64,000 nucleotides of DNA from Deinococcus ficus (GTDB taxonomy: Bacteria; Deinococcota; Deinococci; Deinococcales; Deinococcaceae), in contig NZ_CP021081.1 of the NCBI RefSeq assembly GCF_003444775.1, forward strand, positions 1,972,001 to 2,036,000, in the 5' to 3' direction. How positions within the stretch are numbered: position 1 is the stretch's first letter; the number at the start of each line of letters is the position of its first letter. The notes below the pieces were generated by a model, which was not told where the DNA came from, searched no databases, and saw only the letters and a list, made by a program, of their open reading frames with translations. Shown piece by piece: positions 55,210 to 64,000 of this stretch. Made by a program: the position numbers and the translations under genes.

Positions 55210-55807
55210 CCAGTCCCGGCCGGGGCCACAGGCGCAGGTTGGCGGGACCGGCGACGTCCCTGAGGGACACCGGGCCGTACACGCGGCTGTCCAGGCTGGA
55301 GCCCTGCTGGCGGTTGTCGCCGATCACCCAGACGTGCCCGGCCGGGACGGTCAGGGGCGGCTGGTCCTGCACGAAGCCTTCCGAGGCGTAGGGTTCGGTG
55401 AGGGGGCGGCCGTTGAGGATCAGGGTGCCGTCCGTGATGGCGACCGTGTCGCCGGGCAGCGCCACGGCGCGTTTGATGTTGTAGGGCCGGTGACGCAGGC
55501 CGTACTCGGTCTCGTAGGCGTACTCGCTGCCTTCGGGCGCCTTGAAGATCAGCACGTCGCCGCGCCGGGGGTAGGGCTGTCCGGTGGGGGTCAGGCCCCA
55601 GGCGTGCAGCCAGCGGGGGGCCTTCACGAGCAGCAGCACGTCGCCGTTGTGGAGGGTGGGGTTCATGCTGTCGCCGTCCACGCGGGCGATGGTGCCCAGG
55701 AAGGTGGTGAGCAGGTAGATGGGCAGCAGCGCGCCCAGCACCCAGGTGCGCCAGAAGGACCGCCCCGGGCTGACGGGGGCGGGCGGGGCGGGTGGGGGCG
55801 CGGTCAC
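55199..55807 (-). CDS. lepB: signal peptidase I
   Basis: 202 residues; removes signal peptides on the outer face of the membrane with a Ser-Lys dyad. One N-terminal TM (about 18-37, FWRTWVLGALLPIYLLTTFL). Boxes: RVDGDSMNPTLHNGDVLLLV with the catalytic Ser, RRGDVLIFKAP, YNIKRAVALPGDTVAI with the catalytic Lys, and VIGDNRQQGSSLDSRVYGPV. GTG start 55807, seven bases after TACCCT; the longer open frame upstream is antisense to the FKBP gene. It serves the many exported proteins in this window. Confidence 0.94.
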   Translation of the reverse strand: MTAPPPAPPAPVSPGRSFWRTWVLGALLPIYLLTTFLGTIARVDGDSMNPTLHNGDVLLLVKAPRWLHAWGLTPTGQPYPRRGDVLIFKAPEGSEYAYETEYGLRHRPYNIKRAVALPGDTVAITDGTLILNGRPLTEPYASEGFVQDQPPLTVPAGHVWVIGDNRQQGSSLDSRVYGPVSLRDVAGPANLRLWPRPGLVSR

Positions 55808-55814
55808 GCCGGGA

Positions 55815-55820
55815 AGGGTA
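55815..55820 (-). promoter_or_regulatory. leaderless -10 box of lepB
   Basis: TACCCT on the minus strand, 7 nt before the GTG. Confidence 0.6.
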
Positions 55821-56000
55821 GCAGGGCGCGGCGGGCGGGGCGCGCGGGCCTTCATACGGTCTTCAGCGTTGTCCGGGGCCGGGTGGGGCAGCCGGGATGG
55901 TGGGAAGGGCGTGCTGGGCGGGGCGCCGCCGCGGGGGACGGGGCCGTGTGCGCCATGCCGACGGGGACAGGCGGGCTGGGCGGGACGCGGCGGGGTGTCG

Positions 56001-56006
56001 TACCCT
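56001..56006 (+). promoter_or_regulatory. leaderless -10 box of the FKBP gene
   Basis: TACCCT, 7 nt before ATG 56014. The same hexamer at the same spacing serves lepB on the other strand. Confidence 0.6.
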
Positions 56007-56013
56007 GGCGGGC

Positions 56014-56343
56014 ATGACGGAAGGTCTGAAGGTCGAGAAGTACGAGGAAGGCACCGGAGTGCAGGCGCAGGCGGGCAAGATGGTGCGGGTGCACTACACC
56101 GGCATGCTGGAGGACGGCACGAAGTTCGACTCCAGCCGGGACCGCGGCGAGCCGATCGAGTTCCCGCTGGGCGTGGGGTACGTGATCGCGGGTTGGGACC
56201 AGGGCATCGCGCAGCTGCGGGTGGGCGACAAGGCCCGCCTGACCATCCCGGCGGAGCTGGGCTACGGCGCGGCGGGCGTGCCCGGGGCGATTCCGGGCGG
56301 CGCGACCCTGATCTTCGACGTGGAGCTGGTGGACGTCCGCTGA
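56014..56343 (+). CDS. FKBP-type peptidyl-prolyl cis-trans isomerase
   Basis: 109 residues, a minimal FKBP12-like protein. Motifs: [40 protein letters not shown] with the key Trp, [20 protein letters not shown] and [20 protein letters not shown]. Complete active-site aromatic set; no signal peptide, so it is a cytoplasmic folding enzyme. The start is fixed by the -10 box and family length. A hairpin terminator follows. Confidence 0.95.
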   Translation: MTEGLKVEKYEEGTGVQAQAGKMVRVHYTGMLEDGTKFDSSRDRGEPIEFPLGVGYVIAGWDQGIAQLRVGDKARLTIPAELGYGAAGVPGAIPGGATLIFDVELVDVR

Positions 56344-56362
56344 GGAAGCGGCGCTGACCAGG

Positions 56363-56389
56363 CCGGGCCGGGGGTGACCTCCGGCCCGG
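56363..56389 (+). terminator. terminator of the FKBP gene
   Basis: A perfect 9-bp stem CCGGGCCGG / CCGGCCCGG with a 9-base loop, followed by TCCTCGT. Confidence 0.65.
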
Positions 56390-56439
56390 TCCTCGTATCT
56401 GGTCCAGACGACCTGACGTTCCGCCGACCTCATTTCGTG

Positions 56440-56445
56440 TATTCT
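56440..56445 (+). promoter_or_regulatory. probable -10 box of the ParB-like gene
   Basis: TATTCT inside CGTGTATTCTGGACACG, where CGTG and CACG form a short inverted repeat around the -10, a possible operator. It gives a leader of about 85 nt. Confidence 0.4.
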
Positions 56446-56537
56446 GGACACGAAGCTGGGGGTGTCCCTCCCCGGACGCAACCCCACCCCGGCCCCGCGG
56501 CCCGCCCTTCCTGGGACGCTGCGCAGAGGACGCCCCC

Positions 56538-57458
56538 ATGTTCGCCCACGATCAGGCCAGACAGGACCTTCAGCGGGCCCGCCGTGCGCGGGAACTGCGT
56601 GACGTCCTGGCCATCCTGCGCCGGCAGCCGAACGAACTGATTCCCTTCGACTGGGTGCGTCACCTCTCCCCGCAGGGCGAACGCTGGCTGGGCGTGCGGC
56701 CCATCGACGTGGACCAGATCATCGGATCGGTGGACCGCTACCGCGAGTTCGACCGGCACTACCTCCCACGTGAAAAGCACCTGGACGAACGCTGGATCGG
56801 CGTGCGCGAGGCGCAGCTGCGCGGCAAGGAACTCCCGCCGATCCAGGTGTACAGCGTGGGCGGGCGGTACTTCGTCAAGGACGGCAATCACCGCGTGTCC
56901 ATCGCCCGGCGCCAGGGCCAGAAGTACATCGACGCCGAGGTGATCGAGCTGGGCGTGACCATTCCCCCGGACAGCACGGATACCCTGAAGGACATCATCA
57001 TCAAGGGCGAGTACGCGCGGTTCCTGAAAGACTCCCGCCTGGATGCGGCGGTGCCCGGGCACCTGGAGATCGTGTTCACCACGCCGGGGCGCTACGAGCG
57101 CGTGCTGGAACACATCCGCACCCGGCAGTACTACCTGGACCGCAAACCCGAACGCGCCGGCCTGCCGCCCGTGAGCTGGGAGGACGCCGTGCGCAGCTGG
57201 TACGAGCGCCTCTACCTGCGGGTGGTGCAGGAACTCGCCGAGCACGACGTGATGCGCCGCTTCCCGGGCCGCACCGAGGCGGACCTGTACCTGTGGATCA
57301 TGGACCACCGCTACTTCCTGACGCAGGCCGCCGGGCACGACGTGGGCACCGAGGAAGCCACCGTGGATTTCAGCGCCCATCACGCCCCGCCCATCTACCG
57401 GCGGCTGGGGCAGCGGGCGAAGCTGCTGCTGCGCGGCCAGCTGCACCCGGCGCGGTAG
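56538..57458 (+). CDS. ParB-N-like / DUF4032-type regulatory protein
   Basis: 306 residues. Residues about 70-150 contain the ParB/Srx-like core PPIQVYSVGGRYFVKDGNHR then VSIARRQGQKYIDAEVIEL, where DGNHRVSIAR is the phosphoryl-binding GxxRxxA-type motif. The N-terminus is Arg-rich (ARQDLQRARRARELRDVLAI) and could bind nucleic acid. The C-terminal half, with a DLYLWIMDHRYFL segment, is a conserved region in actinobacterial and Deinococcus proteins of this kind. No helix-turn-helix is obvious. Role not known. GAGGA eight bases before the ATG gives a usable ribosome site. Confidence 0.7.
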   Translation: MFAHDQARQDLQRARRARELRDVLAILRRQPNELIPFDWVRHLSPQGERWLGVRPIDVDQIIGSVDRYREFDRHYLPREKHLDERWIGVREAQLRGKELPPIQVYSVGGRYFVKDGNHRVSIARRQGQKYIDAEVIELGVTIPPDSTDTLKDIIIKGEYARFLKDSRLDAAVPGHLEIVFTTPGRYERVLEHIRTRQYYLDRKPERAGLPPVSWEDAVRSWYERLYLRVVQELAEHDVMRRFPGRTEADLYLWIMDHRYFLTQAAGHDVGTEEATVDFSAHHAPPIYRRLGQRAKLLLRGQLHPAR

Positions 57459-57487
57459 GCGCGTCCGGCGGGAGTGCGGGCCTCACG

Positions 57488-57493
57488 TATACT
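57488..57493 (+). promoter_or_regulatory. -10 box of the Asp23-fakA operon
   Basis: TATACT, 10 nt before GTG 57504. Confidence 0.55.
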
Positions 57494-57503
57494 GGCCTTT
57501 ACT

Positions 57504-57828
57504 GTGAGTGGCTCCATTCAAATAACGGAGGCGGCCCTCGCGTCGCTGATCGGGCTGACCGCCCACGAGATCCCCGGGGTGGTGGGCATGGCGCCCGCCA
57601 GCATCAAGGAGGGCCTCAGCCGCGTGCTGGGCCGCGCGAACGTGAGCGAAGGCGTGGTGATCGGCAAGGACGGCGGGAAGTTCACGGCCGACCTGTACAT
57701 CGTCGCGGCGTACGGCGTGAGCATCCCCACCGTGGCCCGCAACATCGTGGAGCGGGTCGAGCACGTCTGCCGCACGCAGGCGAGCATCGAACTGGCCGCC
57801 ACCCGCGTGCATGCCGTGGGGGTTCAGC

Positions 57829-57836
<8 letters not shown>
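57504..57836 (+). CDS. Asp23/Gls24-family protein
   Basis: 110 residues. Asp23 domain: SGSIQITEAALASLIGLTAH at the start, EIPGVVGMAPASIKEGLSRV, and the FTADLYIVAAYGVSIPTVAR strand-turn with NIVERVEHV. The homologous protein (YloU in Bacillus) is encoded directly before the FakA-type kinase YloV, exactly as here. Some members sit near the membrane and relate to envelope stress, but the molecular role is unclear. GTG start after TATACT; the stop overlaps the start of the next gene. Confidence 0.88.
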
Positions 57837-59436
<1,600 letters not shown>

Positions 59437-59449
59437 CCGAGGTGCCCCA

Positions 59450-59485
59450 CCGGGTGGCAGGTCCCGACCGGGGCCGGTCACCCGG
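59450..59485 (+). terminator. possible terminator after fakA
   Basis: CCGGGTG (59450-59456) pairs with CACCCGG (59479-59485), enclosing a second GACCGG/CCGGTC stem. No T run. Confidence 0.4.
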
Positions 59486-59548
59486 CGCCTGTTCCGCACC
59501 CCGGAGGTATTAACGGCCTGATAACGCCCCCCCGGGCATGCTGCGCGC

Positions 59549-60433
59549 ATGAGTCCCAAGGCCCGCCTCCTGGTCCGCCGGCGTTCCCGCCCGGCGCCCG
59601 CCGCGCCCACCACCGCCGAGATCCTGCAGGCGCTGCCCGTGCCGCTGCTGTGGCAGGAGGGGGCCGGGCAGCCCCTGTGCGCCAACGCCGCCTACCACGC
59701 CCGCTGGGCGGCCCTGCCGGAGTGCGCGCAGCTGGAACAGCCCGGCGCCACCCTGATCCGGCTGCCCACCCCGGACGGCCCGCTCCGCTACGCCCGGCTG
59801 AGTGCCCACCCGGCCCCGGCCCTGTTGCAGGGCCTGCACCGCTGCTGGACGGCCGAGGACGTGCACGACTTCCTGGTGGACGCCCTGACCGGCCTGCCCA
59901 CCCGGCAGGCCTGGGAGCGCGAGCGGCTTCCCTGCCCGGTCTCGCCGGCCCTGCACGTCACGCTGCTGGACCTGAACGGCTTCAAGGCCGTGAACGACAC
60001 GCACGGCCACGCGGCCGGGGACGCCGCGCTGCGCCTGCTGGGCCGGCTGCTGGCGCGGGCCTGCGCCGGCCGGCCCGTGCAGGCCTACCGGCTGGGCGGC
60101 GACGAGTTCCTGCTGGCGGGCTGCGGCGACAACGGCGTGAACCTGGGTCAGCTGGAACGCGAGTTTCAGGCCTCGGCCCGCCGGGAGCTGGGGCTGACCG
60201 GCCTGAGCTTCGCGGTGGGGCAGGCGGCCGCGCCGCAGGACGGGCAGAGCGTCTCCGAGCTGCTGCGCGTCGCGGACGCGCGCATGTACCGCGCCAAGCA
60301 TTCCGGGCGCGCGGGCACCCGGCCGCTGGGCGTGCGGGGCACCCTGATCCGTCTGGTGGCGGGCCAGCAGGCCGTGCTGAAGGTCGCGCCGCCGCTGTGG
60401 ACAGCGGCCCGCGGGGAAGCGTGGTCCTTCTGA
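59549..60433 (+). CDS. GGDEF-domain diguanylate cyclase
   Basis: 294 residues. Residues about 22-95 look like a small PAS-type sensor (ILQALPVPLLWQEGAGQPLC and CANAAYHARW). The GGDEF domain spans about 110-270: DALTGLPTRQAWERE, the metal and substrate motif LLDLNGFKAVNDTHGHAAGD, the intact active loop RLGGDEF (181-187), and the ADARMYRAKHSGR end. There is no RxxD inhibitory site five residues before GGDEF, so product inhibition is unlikely. No membrane segment. It should make c-di-GMP in the cytoplasm. Overlaps the next gene by 13 bp, so the two are coupled. Confidence 0.9.
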   Translation: MSPKARLLVRRRSRPAPAAPTTAEILQALPVPLLWQEGAGQPLCANAAYHARWAALPECAQLEQPGATLIRLPTPDGPLRYARLSAHPAPALLQGLHRCWTAEDVHDFLVDALTGLPTRQAWERERLPCPVSPALHVTLLDLNGFKAVNDTHGHAAGDAALRLLGRLLARACAGRPVQAYRLGGDEFLLAGCGDNGVNLGQLEREFQASARRELGLTGLSFAVGQAAAPQDGQSVSELLRVADARMYRAKHSGRAGTRPLGVRGTLIRLVAGQQAVLKVAPPLWTAARGEAWSF

Positions 60434-60921
60434 CCCCCTCCTCCCTGGTCAGGGGCTTGGAATTCTCGGCGGACCTGCCCGGCGGGACGGTGGCGGGGCC
60501 GCCCACCCTGACGGTCGTGGTGGAGGCCGGGCGCCTGCACGTGCGGCAGCCGGGCGGGCTGAGCCCGCTGTACCGCTTCACGCCGCTGCGGCTGGCGATG
60601 ATGTGCGGGCAGCAGGTGCCGTTTGCGAGCGAGTGGCCGGAGTACCTCAAGCCCTTCGTATACCGCTTCGTGCCGCTGCCGGCGCTGGACGTGCGGTCCA
60701 CGCCGCTGGGCCTGCCCGGGGCGTTCGGCCGCCGGGCCCGGAGCCCGCACGGACTGCGGCCCTGGCCGCAGGCGACGTACAACGGCTGGCCGCTGTACTA
60801 CCGGGAGGACACGCCCGGCCTGGCCGGCCACCACGCGATCTCGGACCTGTTCGATCTGGTCCAGGTGACCGTGCAGCCGCCCGTGCCGGACCCTCTGGCG
60901 GCCCCCTCCGGCGGACCGTGA
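60421..60921 (+). CDS. protein of unknown function, first of two tandem paralogues after the GGDEF gene
   Basis: 166 residues from GTG 60421 (GTG 60424-type alternatives are possible; the start is uncertain). It shares blocks with the next gene in the same order: LYRFTPL, then ASEWPEYLKPFVYRFVPLP, then PWPQATYNGWPLYYREDTPG. The last block resembles the YxGxPLYxxxxD repeat of secreted PF03640-type proteins, but there is no signal peptide, so the similarity may be only local. The 13-bp overlap with the cyclase gene points to joint expression and perhaps to a role downstream of c-di-GMP. Confidence 0.6.
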   Translation: MVLLTPSSLVRGLEFSADLPGGTVAGPPTLTVVVEAGRLHVRQPGGLSPLYRFTPLRLAMMCGQQVPFASEWPEYLKPFVYRFVPLPALDVRSTPLGLPGAFGRRARSPHGLRPWPQATYNGWPLYYREDTPGLAGHHAISDLFDLVQVTVQPPVPDPLAAPSGGP

Positions 60922-60923
60922 AC

Positions 60924-60929
60924 TAGACT
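60924..60929 (+). promoter_or_regulatory. -10 box of the second paralogue
   Basis: TAGACT, giving a leader of about 30 nt that includes GGAGGA five bases before ATG 60966. A leadered gene among leaderless ones. Confidence 0.5.
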
Positions 60930-60965
60930 TCAATGAGAGTTTTCCCACGTTCCCGGAGGAACCAG

Positions 60966-61559
60966 ATGCCCCACATGCCCGAGATCCTGGCCGTCACGAC
61001 CCTGAACGAGTACCTGTACGTCGTCACGCGTGCCGGGCACCTGCTCCCCGTCTACCGCTACGGGCCGCTGACGCCCAACACGACCGGCAATGTCCCCTGG
61101 GCGGAAAGCTGGCCCGAGTACAACCGCAGCGCCGTGGACACCTACCAGCCCGTGCCGCAGATGGACCCCGCCTACACCCCGGACCATCTGGAGACTTACT
61201 TCGGGGTTCAGCCGCGCCCCGGCAGTCACCGCTGCCCGTGGCCGCAGGCGGTGTACCGCGGGTGGCCGCTGTACCTGCTGGGGGACGGCACGCGGCCCTC
61301 CCCCGACCCGACCGCCGTTCATGACGCGGAGGGCGCCCTGTTCCGCATGGTGCGCGTGGACATCGAGCAGGGCCCGGTCACCGGGGAGACGGCCGGTACC
61401 GTCGCCCGCATCCGGCCGGTAAACGCGCCGGCCACCGCCGACGGGTCCGCGGCGCCGACCCTGGCCGCGCAGGCGATTCCAGACCCGGGCCTCGGAGACC
61501 CCGGGCTGGACGACAGCGGCCCGCACGTGGAGGGCGTGCCGGGGTTCTGCGGGCCCTGA
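60966..61559 (+). CDS. protein of unknown function, second tandem paralogue
   Basis: 197 residues. Blocks common with the preceding protein are VYRYGPL, VPWAESWPEYNRSAVDTYQP, PWPQAVYRGWPLYLLGDGTR and a final RMVRVDIEQ strand. The shared pattern is rich in Trp, Tyr and Pro. A C-terminal tail (about 150-197) of Ala/Pro/Gly with FCGP at the end is unique to this copy. No signal peptide or membrane segment. Start ATG 60966 is decided by GGAGGA; an ATG eleven codons upstream lacks a ribosome site. Convergent with the SARP-like regulator gene. Confidence 0.65.
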   Translation: MPHMPEILAVTTLNEYLYVVTRAGHLLPVYRYGPLTPNTTGNVPWAESWPEYNRSAVDTYQPVPQMDPAYTPDHLETYFGVQPRPGSHRCPWPQAVYRGWPLYLLGDGTRPSPDPTAVHDAEGALFRMVRVDIEQGPVTGETAGTVARIRPVNAPATADGSAAPTLAAQAIPDPGLGDPGLDDSGPHVEGVPGFCGP

Positions 61560-61572
61560 CCCACCGGGCGGG

Positions 61573-64000
61573 TCAGCCCAGCAGGTGCCGCAGGTCGGCG
61601 AGCAGGGCCGCTTCCGTCCGGGGCGGCCCTGCCTCCACCCCCGGGCGCTGGTGAGTCACCAGGGTCCGGGCAGTGCCGTGGTCCAGCCGCTCGTCCCGGC
61701 AGACGGCCGCCACGAGTTCCCCGAAAGCCTCCGGGTGCCGCGCGCTCAGGTCGGGCGCGACCCGCTGGAGAACCTCCACCAGATTCTCGAAGCTGGGCTG
61801 CGCGAGGATCCGGTCCACGGCCTGCGCCGCGCAGGCCCGCGCCTGCGGGGTGCGGCCCAGGGCGTACAGCGCCTCGGTTTCCATGGTAAGCGCATTGATG
61901 ACCCATTCCGGGCTCTCGGCCTGTTCGGCAAGCTGCCGCGCCGCCTGGAACTGCGCCTGGGCGCGCCGGGCCTCGCCCTGGGCGAGCAGAGCCATGCCCT
62001 GGAACACCAGGATCTGCGCCTGATGGTCCAGGTCGTGCGCGGCGCGGGCCTCCTCCAGCAGCGCCGCGGCCTGCTGCACGATCCCGGCGTGGTCGGGGGC
62101 GGTGACGTGCAGGTTCAGCCACAGGTTCTTCACGCGCACCTGCAGGGGGGCGCCGGGCCCGAACAGCGGCGCGGCGCGCGGCAGAAGTTCCGTGACGCGG
62201 GCCGCATCACCGACCTTCACCAGCGCGATCAGCAGGTTCATCAGGTACATCTGCTCCCGGCCGGGGTCGTTCAGGGCCTGCGCGAGGGCCAGCGCCTGCT
62301 CCAGCAGGCCCGCAGCGACCCGCGTGCGGCCCTGCTTCTGCCGGATCACGGCCAGGGTGTTCAGGGCGCGCATGCGGTGGCCGGGGTCGTCGGCCAGCGG
62401 GCCCTGCAGGAAGCGGCCGGCGAGCGTCTGGGCGTCCAGGAGCCGCTCGGCGCTCTGCGCGAGCCACATGGTGCAGATGGCCGCGGTGGCCTGCGTGTCG
62501 GCGGGCGCGCCGGCGTCCTCCAGCGCGTCGGACAGCTGCTGGAAGACGTCCGTGCCGCTCTCGGCGGTGCCGCGCCCCAGGTGGTGGGCCATCAGCTGAT
62601 TCAGGAGGGCGGGCGTGACCTCGCCAAATGAGATGGCGGCGTGCAGGGCCCGCACGATGTTCCCGAGGTCCGCCGCGACCTCCGGGCGGGTGGGCGCGCC
62701 CCCACCCAGCAGGGTCAGGTAGTGGCGGGCATGGTCGCGTTCGGCCGTCCGGATCAGGGCCGGGTGTGCGGCGCCCACGTCGCGCAGGAAAGGCGTGAGG
62801 GCGGCCGGGACGCGCAGGCGGTCGCTGCCCGGGCGGTAGGCCTCCAGGAACGCGCGGGCCAGCAGGGCGTCCAGTGCCGCGTCCGGAATGCCGAGCTGCG
62901 CCGCGTCGTGCGGATCGAGGTCCGCGAAGACGCTGAGTTTCAGGGCGGCCTCACGCTCGGGGCCACCCAGCAGCGCCCAGGCGGGCCGGGCGGCCAGCAG
63001 CAGCCCCCGGTCCCCGTCGGCCCCGGCGCCCAGGCCCGCCTCGCGCAGGATGCGGGCGTGCACGTCCGCGAGGCCCTCGCGGCCCAGCCAGGACGCGGCC
63101 AGCGTCAGCGCCAGCGGGTGGCCTTCCAGGCGCCGGACGATTCCGGAGAGCAGCGCGGCGTCCGGCCCGCTGAAGTTCAGGTCGCGGCGCACGCGGGCGG
63201 CCTCGCGCATGAACAGCGCCGCGGCGGGACTGGCGTGCAGTTCCGGTTCGGTGGCGTCCGGCGCAGGGCACGGCAGGCCGCCCAGATGCAGCGTGAGGGC
63301 TGCGGGGGCGTCCGGGCGGGGCCGGCGGGTGCTGACCAGCCAGCAGACTCCGGGCAGCTGCGCCGCGGCGGCCGTGAGCCAGCGGCCCAGGTCCGCGAGG
63401 TCGTCCGGGCCGTCCAGCAGCACCAGCGTGCCCGGCGCCAGCGCGGAGCGCAGGTCCGCCCAGCCTCCCGGTCCGCCCTGCGCTCCGGCGAGGCCCTCCT
63501 GCACCTCGCTGGGGTGGTGCAGGCCCTGCGCACTCAGGTGCGTGACCGGGCGGCCCAGGGCGTGCCATTCGCGCAGCACCTCGCGGCCCAGCGCGGACTT
63601 CCCGATGCCGGGCGGGCCGGTGATCAGGGCCGCCGGCGCGGCCTGGGGGTCGGCCGCCCAGGCCAGCAGCCGGCCCACCTCGGCCGCGCGCCCCAGCAGC
63701 CGGCCCCCGGCGCTCACCTGGCCGCCGTCCCGCTGCTCGCCGTCCGGGCCGGTCAGGTCGGCGAGTTCGGCGCGGAGTTCGGCTTCCAGGGCGCTGCCGG
63801 GCAGGGTCAGGGCCAGCGCCTGCCGCAGCAGGTCCGGGGTGGCGGCCGCCGCGCCCGGCAGGCGGTAGGCCAGTTCGGCGTGGTGGGCCGCCGCGCCCGG
63901 GTCCAGCCCTGCGGCGGCCCGCAGGGTTTCGAGCTGCACGTGCAGCGCCAGCCGTTCGCGCTGCGCGAGCACCCAGTCCTCGAATTCGGGCAGGGTGCCG
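61573..64000 (-). CDS. SARP/AfsR-like BTAD-ATPase-TPR transcriptional regulator, partial (5' end beyond window)
   Basis: The frame is open through the right edge, so the N-terminus, presumably an OmpR-type wHTH, is missing. The visible start GTLPEFEDWVLAQRERLALH is the typical end of a BTAD domain, followed by an STAND/AAA ATPase with Walker A ITGPPGIGKSALG and LVLLDGPDDLADLGRWLTAA as Walker B, then about 350 residues of helical TPR-like repeats (VAAGLLEQALALAQALNDPG, AQILVFQGMALLAQGEARRA) to the C-terminus. Such regulators couple a peptide or metabolite signal to transcription. Target unknown. Confidence 0.85.
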   Translation of the reverse strand, partial: GTLPEFEDWVLAQRERLALHVQLETLRAAAGLDPGAAAHHAELAYRLPGAAAATPDLLRQALALTLPGSALEAELRAELADLTGPDGEQRDGGQVSAGGRLLGRAAEVGRLLAWAADPQAAPAALITGPPGIGKSALGREVLREWHALGRPVTHLSAQGLHHPSEVQEGLAGAQGGPGGWADLRSALAPGTLVLLDGPDDLADLGRWLTAAAAQLPGVCWLVSTRRPRPDAPAALTLHLGGLPCPAPDATEPELHASPAAALFMREAARVRRDLNFSGPDAALLSGIVRRLEGHPLALTLAASWLGREGLADVHARILREAGLGAGADGDRGLLLAARPAWALLGGPEREAALKLSVFADLDPHDAAQLGIPDAALDALLARAFLEAYRPGSDRLRVPAALTPFLRDVGAAHPALIRTAERDHARHYLTLLGGGAPTRPEVAADLGNIVRALHAAISFGEVTPALLNQLMAHHLGRGTAESGTDVFQQLSDALEDAGAPADTQATAAICTMWLAQSAERLLDAQTLAGRFLQGPLADDPGHRMRALNTLAVIRQKQGRTRVAAGLLEQALALAQALNDPGREQMYLMNLLIALVKVGDAARVTELLPRAAPLFGPGAPLQVRVKNLWLNLHVTAPDHAGIVQQAAALLEEARAAHDLDHQAQILVFQGMALLAQGEARRAQAQFQAARQLAEQAESPEWVINALTMETEALYALGRTPQARACAAQAVDRILAQPSFENLVEVLQRVAPDLSARHPEAFGELVAAVCRDERLDHGTARTLVTHQRPGVEAGPPRTEAALLADLRHLLG

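Overview
The window is high-GC bacterial chromosome that reads as Deinococcus. The support is a PQQ-repeat Ser/Thr kinase of the RqkA type, NucS, SecA lacking a C-terminal zinc finger, a GC-rich GlpX/HisIE/TsaD/TopA housekeeping set, and above all the promoter style. About thirty genes have a TANNNT -10 hexamer ending only 5-10 nt before the start codon, the signature of leaderless mRNAs known from Deinococcus. Genus is an inference; species cannot be told. I see no rRNA, tRNA, CRISPR array, insertion sequence, prophage or replication origin. Both window edges cut genes: rsmB on the left, and a SARP/AfsR-type ATPase regulator on the right.

Layout. 1-10 kb: rsmB, a small membrane protein, a YciI protein, secA, tsaD, a methyltransferase, butyrate kinase plus a small partner, ribosome hibernation factor hpf, a TetR regulator and an SRPBCC protein. 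10-18 kb: topA, a YdcF-like protein, murJ, pgm and a 36-residue membrane peptide. 18-22.6 kb: a 1328-residue Ig-repeat lipoprotein, then a 668-bp less GC-rich intergenic region. 22.6-29 kb: glpX, the quinoprotein-type kinase, a DUF885 protein, 5-formyl-THF cyclo-ligase, nucS and a GNAT. 29-34 kb: hisF-hisIE and the pyr cluster (leader peptide-pyrR-pyrB, a lipoprotein, pyrC). 34-39.5 kb: a damaged secreted-protein gene, hsp20, a frameshifted wHTH regulator divergent from an MFS exporter, an unknown protein, a phosphatidylserine-decarboxylase-like pseudoenzyme and a Nudix hydrolase. 39.5-44 kb: TPP riboswitch followed by thiBPQ and thiN. 44-57 kb: hemL, a CoA-binding protein, sufU, a large lipoprotein, purU, an M29 aminopeptidase, a mini site-2-protease-like protein, a C39-like protease, prfC, a SIMPL protein, an amber-interrupted GNAT, lepB, an FKBP and a ParB-like protein. 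57-64 kb: the Asp23/FakA pair, a GGDEF cyclase followed by two tandem paralogues of unknown function, and the SARP-like regulator.

How genes work together. The pyr genes appear to be controlled by PyrR through a translated leader: two PyrR-type RNA hairpins, a strong Shine-Dalgarno, a 26-codon leader ORF that contains the intrinsic terminator, and ATGA coupling leader-to-pyrR and pyrR-to-pyrB. The thi operon imports thiamine and pyrophosphorylates it, so its product TPP can close the riboswitch. Asp23 and FakA overlap, as the homologous pair does in Firmicutes. Most of the other genes are single units bounded by GC-rich hairpin terminators.

The most unusual items are the pyr leader, the dead PSD-like enzyme, NucS with a C-terminal clamp-binding-like motif, the leaderless promoter grammar, the GGDEF-linked paralogue pair and the 36-residue membrane peptide.
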